A stretch of DNA of 64,000 nucleotides. It comes from Pyronema omphalodes. Lineage: Eukaryota > Ascomycota > Pezizomycetes > Pezizales > Pyronemataceae. The stretch covers positions 124,001-188,000 of the forward strand of contig JAJJXM010000053.1 in the NCBI GenBank assembly GCA_024516155.1, in the 5' to 3' direction. Below, one piece after another: positions 56,373 through 64,000 of the stretch. Position numbers and translations under genes: made by a program. Below the pieces are notes generated by a model. That model saw only the letters and a list, made by a program, of their open reading frames with translations, was not told the DNA's origin and did no database searches. The first letter of the stretch is position 1, and each line of letters opens with the position of its first letter.

Positions 56373-57786
56373 TTTCGAGGCTGTTTATGAAGAGAACTTG
56401 AGGGTGAAGCTGAGGTGCAGAAATTTTCCGAGAATTGCGTGATTGATTGGCTGAATGAAAAATAAAGTCGAATGTTATTTGAAGAAAAACTCGGATCAAC
56501 TTTTTAAAATATCGAGGTGATGGTGAGTTTTTTAATCATTGAACTTTAAGGCCAGATATATAACCGCGTTTGTTGTTGCACGTAAGGGGTATTCTTCGGC
56601 TTCTTGCATGATCGCGTACAAACTTCATCCCCTAATACATACCTATTTTCCCCTTGTTTTCTCTTCATGATGCAAGGAAACAGCACCCGGAGATGCACGT
56701 AGCCGTAAATCTGTGGGTAATATTGTTACAATCGGCGCAAACAAACGTTCCGTAGTACGGGAAGGTTGTGCAGATATTTTAAGAGCTCACGTGGCTGAAA
56801 TTCGGACCATGCATGGACGCCACTAATGTCATCGCGAATCTGAGCAGAAAATTTGTTGCATAAAGATGCGCATAAAAGGTTGTGAAAAAGGCTTTTGAAC
56901 AGCAAAAACGAAATTTCAAAAAGCTCCTCTGAGGTTTGGAAGTTTGGAGAAACTGAGAAAAGGAAACTTGCATTTATGTGGTGGTATCAACCGGTACCGG
57001 ACGTACGGGGCGGCTTACGTTACCCGCAATTGAATGAAATTGAACTTGGAATTCGGGTACATGCTGATGAAACAGAAATCGGAAGTCGAGACTGGTTAAA
57101 GTCTAGGCGAATTAAAGCTGTAGCCCCCTAAGGTATTTGTAGAAGATCTACTTATCATGTCAGATATTCCGAGAAGGGTTATCCCAAACTGAGGTTAAGA
57201 TGAGAGCTGTTGGTAAAGTTACACAGAAAGGCGTGGAAACTTGCATAAAACAGACACAGCTAAGTTTGTATCCGCTGTGAGTTATAAATGAGGTACATAC
57301 AAAGCGCATCTAACCGTGTTTTGAGCTAAAATGTCTGCGGGATGAACCATGACTGACATTGACTGATAACTGTTGTCGGCAATCGTAACTACTTAGATTA
57401 ACTGGACTGTTCGAGGCAATGCAATTAAACAGTATCATCCCGTCGCTTTTCCTCGGCTCTAAACTTTGTGTCGTGAGGAAAATATATTATCGCAGCCGAA
57501 TAAGCTTATTAGTGCACCTTACATTGTTTTGGTGCTCTAGTCAGGCAGGATACGCATGCGCGCGTTTAACGAATGATACCTCGAAATTGACCTGAATCAA
57601 ATTACAGTTAGTGTATCTGCGTTGTTACACAAACATTCCATGTAATTTCGCGACGCATATTTGCAAAAAGCGGGGTCGACACTGCCCCGCATTGATTTCT
57701 GAACCAGAAGTACACCAGAACTGTTTTCCCAATAATCCGCCTCCCGAAATCCAAATCTTAGTCGCACGTCGACTCCATTCACCTTC
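56373..57786. other. Upstream region of the NLR gene
   Basis: No gene is seen. The promoter of the NLR-like gene is expected near its 3' end. Frames of 64-84 codons have no motif, and one (57597-57851 minus) is antisense to the NLR start. Confidence 0.5.
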
Positions 57787-60383
57787 ATGGACCCATTAAG
57801 CTTATCTGCGAGTGCAGCAGGGCTACTGAGCTTAGCAATTGAGGTTACCAAGATTCTGACCGGCTACATCAGCGCCGTCAAGTCAGCTCCTCAAGATGCT
57901 TCCGAACTCAACACCGAAATGTTAGCCCTTTGCCATATCCTCGAAAAATTGGTCGAAATCCTTCGAAGCGACGATGATATCGGTATCGATAGCGAAGCAA
58001 GCTTTAACGATCAATCTGTGCTGCGTTCGGTGATAAGTGTATGTCAGGAACATATCACTACCGTTTACAAGCGGATCGCAAAGCTTCGCAGTACCGACAA
58101 AATTTCCAGACTTGTCGAAAGAATGGTATGGCCTCTTAAGAAGGATGAGTGCCAGCAGAGTGTTCGGGTGGTCCATAGATACGTCCAAACCCTTCAGGTG
58201 TTACTCGTAGCTTCAAACCGGTAAAGCGTGTGCCATTCTTCCAATTGTACCATCAACTCATAATAAGTTTAAGATCCTTAATGTCCCAACACTCGGCAGT
58301 AGTTGTCTCCAAGCTAGAAGAGCAGCATAAACGAACAACGGACTCGATTGAAATGATGAAAGAAAACTTCATACCAATCCCAGATGGCATGCTACAGTTG
58401 TCGGAGCGCATATCAACAGTCATCAGTATTGTTTCGGATTTGGCTCAATCAAACGCAGAAATAAAGAGAATATCTGATGGTGTGACGAAGTTACAATTGG
58501 CAGCAGAAGGTTAGCAAAAACTGTATGTACAGTGTATGGAATATTCGTTAACTAGCTAGGACAGGCGAAGAACTTGAGAAGATACTGATGTGGATCTCGT
58601 CCCTACAGCCCCATAAACGACACCAAGCTGTCGTTACGGACAGGCTTGAAGATACTGGCACTTGGTTTCTGAATAAGGCCGAGTATGTCGGATGGTATAG
58701 CGACGAGGATTCTAATCCTGTTTTAGCATGCTACGGAATGCCCGGAGCAGGAAAATCTGTGATGAGGTATAGTAACCAATTTATTAAGCAGTCGTAAACT
58801 TTCACTAGCTGACACACGATCATAGTTCCCTCGTCATCGATCATCTATCTATAATTTCCCATACCGATGAGAAAAAATCATGCGTGGCCTATTTGTATTG
58901 TGATTATCGGGATGAAGAATCTCAAACGGCAGTGAGAATGATAGGAGCCCTACTAAATCAAATTCTGGTCACCCACTCAAAGCATCTCAACAAGGAGGTT
59001 TTCAATTCTTTAAAGCAACGAAAGCGGAGATCCATGGATGATTTGACCATTGAGGAAACATTAAGACATTTAAAGTTAGCTCTCCGGAACTTTGAGAGAG
59101 TTTACATATGTGCCGATGCCTTAGACGAATGCAGGGACGAACAAAGGGTTTTGTTTCTCAACTCACTTTCAAATCTATCGAAAGATTCAAAGTGTTCATT
59201 GCGTATATTTATGACCGGAAGAACCCATACACAAAAGCTTGTCGAGAAGTCATTTATGGATAAGCCTATTTCGATCACCATCGAAGCAAATTCGGAGGAC
59301 ATAAGGAGATATGTATCTGCGAAACTAGAGAAGGACGACAACTATGAAGATATGGATGATACTTTTAAGAAAGATATTATTGAAAAAATTGTTGATACTG
59401 CAGATGGAATGTTAGTTCTCAAAATAATCGTACAATGTTACGTCGTCACTAACATGTGTCATTCCTCTAGGTTCTTACTACCCGCACTTCAGATCCAGAC
59501 GATCCTAGAACAAACGAGTACTTCGAAGAGGCGTGCCGCTCTGAATTTTCTACCCGAAAAACTTGACGACGCCTTTCAAGCAACCATCGATAGAATTATG
59601 TCAACCCAATCTTCAGCAAAATCGAATCAGGGCATGGAAGTGCTAAAGTGGGCATTCCTTGCCGAACGACCATTAATGATACCCGAATTACGTCACGCTT
59701 TAGCATCAATTAATAAGTTGCCTACCGATAACTTTGATATTGAGGACCTAGCATATGAGAAGTCACTGCTAGACTGCTGTTATGGCCTGGTTGTTGTCGA
59801 TAAACAAACCTCTTCCATCCGTCTCGTCCATAAGTCATTGCAAGACTACCTTAAGATACAGCACGACGAGAAAAAGATATTCGAGACTGGTCAAAACGAC
59901 ATTGCCCGTACTTGTATTACGTACATGAGTTTTAGCGATAAAACAACGGATTCTTCCGATACAGCTACTGTTGCAACTTTGATACAAGGCAATCCACGCA
60001 ATTATCGCCCAGAGAAGGTGTTGCGGGTGTCTACACATATCAACAAATATCCATTTCTCCTATATGCCATTCATTTCTGGGGAGAACACATACGAAAGGG
60101 GCCCAATCATCAAGAAACCATGGATCTGGCGGTCAACTTATTGCTGAATAGAAACAACCTCCACTGTATCTCAAGGAATCTGCACTCATTAGCACTGGAT
60201 CAATTTACACAAAACATCTACAGCATTTTCCCTCCGCTAAGTCTATGTGCAAGCCAACACAACGATCATGAATTTTTATCATCCTTAGACAACTTCTCCG
60301 GAATACATCTTGCTGCACATTTTGGGCTCGACGCAATGTTCACAAGTTTTCTTGAACGATTCCCCAGCCTTGATATAAATTAG
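57787..60383 (+). CDS. NLR-type (STAND) protein: N-terminal domain + NACHT, truncated before the ankyrin repeats
   Basis: Proposed exons 57787-58220, 58268-58509, 58556-58766, 58826-59410 and 59471-60383, 2,385 nt, 794 residues, closing in frame. The acceptors at 58267 and 58555 are the least certain. The N-terminus (MDPLSLSASAAGLLSLAIEV...) is the fungal STAND N-terminal domain that precedes NACHT. Walker A is GMPGAGKS (~286-293, intron 3 right after), Walker B is CADALDEC (~392), and the winged-helix-like part LAERPLMIPELRHALA is near 557. The end (HLAAHFGLDAMFTSFLERF) enters the first ankyrin repeat, then TAG at 60381-60383. Such proteins act in heterokaryon incompatibility or innate-type recognition: ligand-sensing repeats control NACHT oligomerisation. 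Intron 4 (60 nt) is a multiple of three without stop. Confidence 0.82.
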
Positions 60384-61283
60384 ACAATAGAGGGTGAAAC
60401 AGCTCTTTCAGTAGCCGTCGAGCGGGGACATGAAGCAATAGTGCGGCTTCTTTTGAAACGGGAGGATATTCACATCGACACATCCGACGAACTTTGGTAT
60501 CTAGAATCCACCATACGCCATAATCACCCAGGCATTTTAAGTCTATTCCTGGATAACGGCGCAGACCCAAATTCCAGAACAGGAATGGATCAACCGCTAT
60601 TAGTATGGGCTACCGTAATGAGATATCGCAACGCCATCCAAGTCTTGGTGGAGAAAGGTGCAGATCTGGAACTACCTAATTCTTCAAAACAAACACCGCT
60701 TTTGTTAGCGACTCGCAGTGGATGTACAGATATTTGGCTGTTTCTATTACAAAAAGGTGCTAAGATCGATTCTTTATCATATGATGGAAACTCGGCACTG
60801 TTGATAGCGGCTTGCTACGGTCATATAGATACCATGCTTCTGCTGTTGGAAAACGGGGCCGATATCAATTTGAGGAATCCTAGGTCTGGGGAAACACCGT
60901 TATGCGCTACTGCTGGCACGTCTTTCTTCATGGCCTGTGTTCGTCATATGAAGTATAAAAACGAGGAAGTGGTACGGATTTTACTTGAAAAAGGAGCCAA
61001 TATAAATACCCCAGATAACAACGGAGAGACTCCTTTATCCAGAGCTGCTGTATTAGGGAAGGCTGGAATGGCGCGTATACTTCTCACTAATAATGCGGAT
61101 ATCAATCGTCGAAACAACAAGGGAAAAACACCACTGGCATTGGTTCAGTCCTCAATCCGCAGATTTACGCAAGATGTAAGGCTCGATGAAAATAGTAGAA
61201 TAGTAGACGTCTTGAAAGTAGATTTTCTAAAGGAGCTCGCAATTGTGGAGGCATTACTGAAAGAAAATGGCGGGGTTCTGTAA
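60384..61283 (+). pseudogene. Ankyrin-repeat half of the NLR, separated by an in-frame TAG
   Basis: The same reading frame as the upstream exon continues for 299 codons without another stop to TAA at 61281-61283. It encodes about seven ankyrin repeats, e.g. ETALSVAVERGHEAIVRLLL, TPLLLATRSGCTDIWLFLL, SALLIAACYGHIDTMLLLL, ETPLSRAAVLGKAGMARILL, each with DxN/GADIN-type ends. If the TAG is real, this is unreachable except by readthrough or use of internal ATGs (the first is at 60441). The full protein would have been about 1,094 residues. An unseen splice across the TAG is possible, but I found no plausible donor and acceptor pair keeping the frame. Confidence 0.8.
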
Positions 61284-62628
61284 ATAAGTGTGGTATTTTC
61301 TTAACTTTGTAGTAGTTTGTTTCACTGGATTTTTTTACATAAATATACTCAAAGATAGCCTTTACCATTTTTGAGACCAAGGGATTCTTGATACAAGAGC
61401 GCTTAGAAGAATAATGTCTGGTGTCATAATCGAGTGATACCAAAAGCAAACAGGCAATCATTCCATACACATCCTTAATTCAACAGTAACTACCTCCTAA
61501 TACCCCCCCTCCCCCAGCAATAATCAGTATCCAGATTCCAGTATTTTCCAAAACCTATAATTTAGAATTCACAAATGACAAATCTGACCTCACAATACCC
61601 CTTCAATCACCGACACGGACTATTCAGCATATCCCAAGAAGCTAAAAGGCAAAAAAAAAGAAATAAAATAAAAAGAAATAAAAAGGAAACATCAGCACGG
61701 TAACCATAACCAGGTAACTAAGTAACTACAGAACCCACCACATAATTCACCGCATAAGTAATTTCAATTTCATAAATTGGTTATTTATCTATTTACCCCA
61801 TCCATCCATATCCATATCCAGCACCACCACCAGTATCAATTATGTACCAATTTACCATGCATTCATGCATTCATGCATGAATGCGCCCAAAAAAGAAACA
61901 AAAACCAAACCACAAACAAAGATTTGTTAAACACGTATATATCAAAAAAAAAAAATATCTGTAAATATCCACAAAAAGGGCAAAAAGCAAAAAGAAGAAG
62001 GAAAAGAAAAACACCAAACTCCTAAATATACCCCTCGAATCCTTCGGTCCTTCGGTCCTCCATAGCTTCCTCCGTAGCTGCCTCCATAGCTTCCTCCATG
62101 GCTTCCTCCATAGCTTCCTCCATACCTAATTAACTATACAGCTTCACAACTCTTACTTCTCTTACTTCGCTTACTTCGCTTACTTCGCTTACTTCGCTTT
62201 CTTCCAGCCTCCTTTGCGCTTATTGACAACAAACAAGAAAAAACAAACAAAAAACAATAGCTAGATTTCTGATTTCTGATTTCAATTTCATTGAAGAAAA
62301 ATAAAAGAAATCTGTGAATCTGTAAATCTGTACATTTACTCTCTCTCTCTCTCTTTCCCGCTAAAAACAAATAATAAAAATAAATAGTTGATGTCCCCCA
62401 TATATATATCTTAGAACATATTTCACAGATTCTCGGAGATCCTCGGAGATCCTCAGAGATTCTCCCAAAGCCAAAACCCAAAAACCAAAAACCTAAAACC
62501 GAAAACTTGAAACTTGAAACTTGAAACCTAAAACCCAAAATACATATTATCGTATTTCACACTTCGGCTCTCTTGCTCACAGCTGTAGGTTTCAAGTTCA
62601 CCAAGTGGTTCGCAAGTTCGCCAATCAT
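61284..62628. other. Intergenic, two converging 3' ends
   Basis: Between the NLR (plus) and the transcription factor (minus). A-rich and C-rich low-complexity DNA: (CTTACTTCG)n at 62150-62205, (CT)n at 62338-62356, and aaccaaaaacc- and aacttgaaac-type repeats at 62465-62530. No gene is seen. Confidence 0.6.
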
Positions 62629-64000
62629 CTATCCATTCAACACCGCCCAACCATCACCAGCACCCAACCAACCATCCCAACCCATTCCCATACCCTGAGC
62701 ACCACTAGATCCCACCTCCTGTATCATTTCAAACAAGCCCCTACCATCCATTCCCGCATCTCTAGGGACCTGCATTCCCTGCGCCCAATCCTGATGATGA
62801 TGACCACCATTTCCCCAATCCTGTTGACCACCAGCACCAGAACCAGAACCAGAGCCAGGACCACCAGAATTACCATGTGGACCACCAGCACCAGCACCAC
62901 CAGCTCCATACCATCCACTTTGTACATTCACAATACCAGCAAAACTTGCAGGAGGAACCCATTCGTCCAGTCTTACTCTTTTAACAGGTCTGGTATATTC
63001 TGAGGAACATAATTGTACTGTGCTAGAGGCTAGGTTGTCGAATACATCCCGACAGGTTTGTGCGGCTGGACATAATGGGATCATGGAGGAGAGGACATCC
63101 ACGCAGGCTAGCGTGTGGAAATCTATTTGGTCTATTGTTGTGTTGCTGCGGACTAAGGGGGATTGCCAGAGGGCACAGAGGTAGGAGGTTCCTGGAGGTA
63201 GGGAGGTTATGTTAGTAAAGTTTTCCATAGACCCGCAGGTAATTCGGCCGAGTGATAAGCGGGGGAATAAAACGAGTGAGAATTGATGATGATGTAAGAA
63301 AAATGGAAAAAATACATACCAGCCATGAAAAGATTGTGACAAGCTAACCAGGAATAATTGATACTCTTCTCTCTATGTAAATGTCTGTATGCTTTAATAA
63401 TCCTTGATCCAGCATCTGCGATAATCTGATAAGCTTGAGGACCTGGTTGAGGTACTGCCGGACATAAGCCATTTAATAATAGCCTGGTTTGTTGATAATT
63501 CAAATCAACAAATGATAAATTATATCCGCATCCAGCATCTCCCTGGGTCTTTGGTGCTGTATCAATCCAATATTGTAGACGCTGCTCCATATCATGTCTC
63601 CAGGCGTCTAAATTAGCGAAGCGACGAGGAACTTCAGATGTTTGGTAGAGGATTTGTTGGATTTCGGATTGCAATTGACGGATACGGAACATATGTAACG
63701 AAACAGTTCTTGAAGATTTCCGACCAGGTGGCATAGTACGGATTCCAGATGGAGTGATGAATTCGTCATCTACATCCACAGGGAAAGGCGTCTTTATAGC
63801 ATCGTCGCTGATACCGAAAGGTCGACCGAGATAAACGCATACCTGTCGGTCAAGGGAATATGTACACCAAAATAATCGCCTTCTCTCATCGATGGTTACT
63901 GGATCCAGAGTTTTTTCTGTTCGCGCGTTTTCTTGGTGAAGGCCCATGTCGACTGCTAATCTCAGGGCAGCGCCAAGGACATACCATACCCCTGGCGCAG
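62629..64000 (-). CDS. Fungal-specific transcription factor, C-terminal part (cut by window edge)
   Basis: Exons: 64000-63320 (continues beyond the edge) and 63191-62629, with a 128-nt intron (GTATGT..TCCAG). The frame is open through 64000, reading ...VWYVLGAALRLAVDMGLHQE, the classic core of the fungal-specific transcription factor domain (PF04082), followed by ERRRLFWCTYSLDRQVCVYLGRPFGISD. After the intron comes TSYLCALWQSPLV and a Gly/Ser/Gln-rich tail (GGAGAGGPHGNSGG-like), a likely disordered activation region. The Zn2Cys6 DNA-binding domain, if present, lies outside the window. The target is unknown. Confidence 0.9.

Overview
The window is nuclear DNA of a filamentous ascomycete (Pezizomycotina). 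The reasons are short GT-AG introns (about 46-165 nt), a Tad-type LINE, a NACHT-ankyrin NLR, a Zn2Cys6-family regulator (fungal-specific transcription factor domain), an AA11 chitin-active LPMO, a fungal Ypk1-type kinase and a HEN1-type methyltransferase. I cannot assign order or genus. Coding genes sit in islands separated by long gene-poor tracts rich in micro- and minisatellites.

Region 1 (1-16,650) is a mosaic tandem array with no host gene. It is built from three recurring modules, called here A (~620 bp), B (~680 bp) and C (~300-600 bp), arranged as A-B or B-C units with a period of about 1.3-1.4 kb. Each of the seven B modules carries, on the minus strand, a nearly invariant 80-nt tRNA-like block with pol III A and B boxes and a T-run about 60 nt downstream. 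A complete, apparently intact Tad-like LINE (9949-15986) with a perfect 14-bp target-site duplication (TSD) splits the last unit. A second, divergent LINE family left a 5'-truncated copy at 6136-6433.

Region 2 (16,954-21,748): a minus-strand ankyrin protein and a minus-strand F-box protein. Region 3 (25.7-30.1 kb): a divergent pair, a multi-C2H2 zinc-finger gene (minus) and a Ypk1-type AGC kinase (plus), sharing an 858-bp promoter interval. Region 4 (30.1-32.7 kb): large simple repeats, then tRNA-Thr(AGT) at 32.8 kb. Region 5 (33.5-41.6 kb): a HEN1-like small-RNA methyltransferase (plus) and a large protein with a C-terminal methyltransferase-like domain (minus). Region 6 (46.6-47.9 kb): a GPI-anchored AA11 LPMO with Kex2-like sites in its linker.

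Region 7 (48-57.7 kb) is almost gene-free. It holds one small Cys-rich ORF, a 795-bp MITE-like element with ~105-bp terminal inverted repeats and a 10-bp TSD (Mutator-like), and two tiny LINE 3'-end insertions. Region 8 (57.8-61.3 kb) is an NLR (N-terminal STAND-type domain, NACHT, ankyrin) whose frame is broken by one in-frame TAG at the start of the ankyrin repeats. Region 9 (62.6-64 kb) is the 3' part of a fungal-specific transcription factor running off the right edge.

Intron coordinates were deduced by hand from splice motifs, frame consistency and family knowledge. They are exact only if those choices are right. The strongest candidate for something undescribed is the array of seven tRNA-like pol III units.
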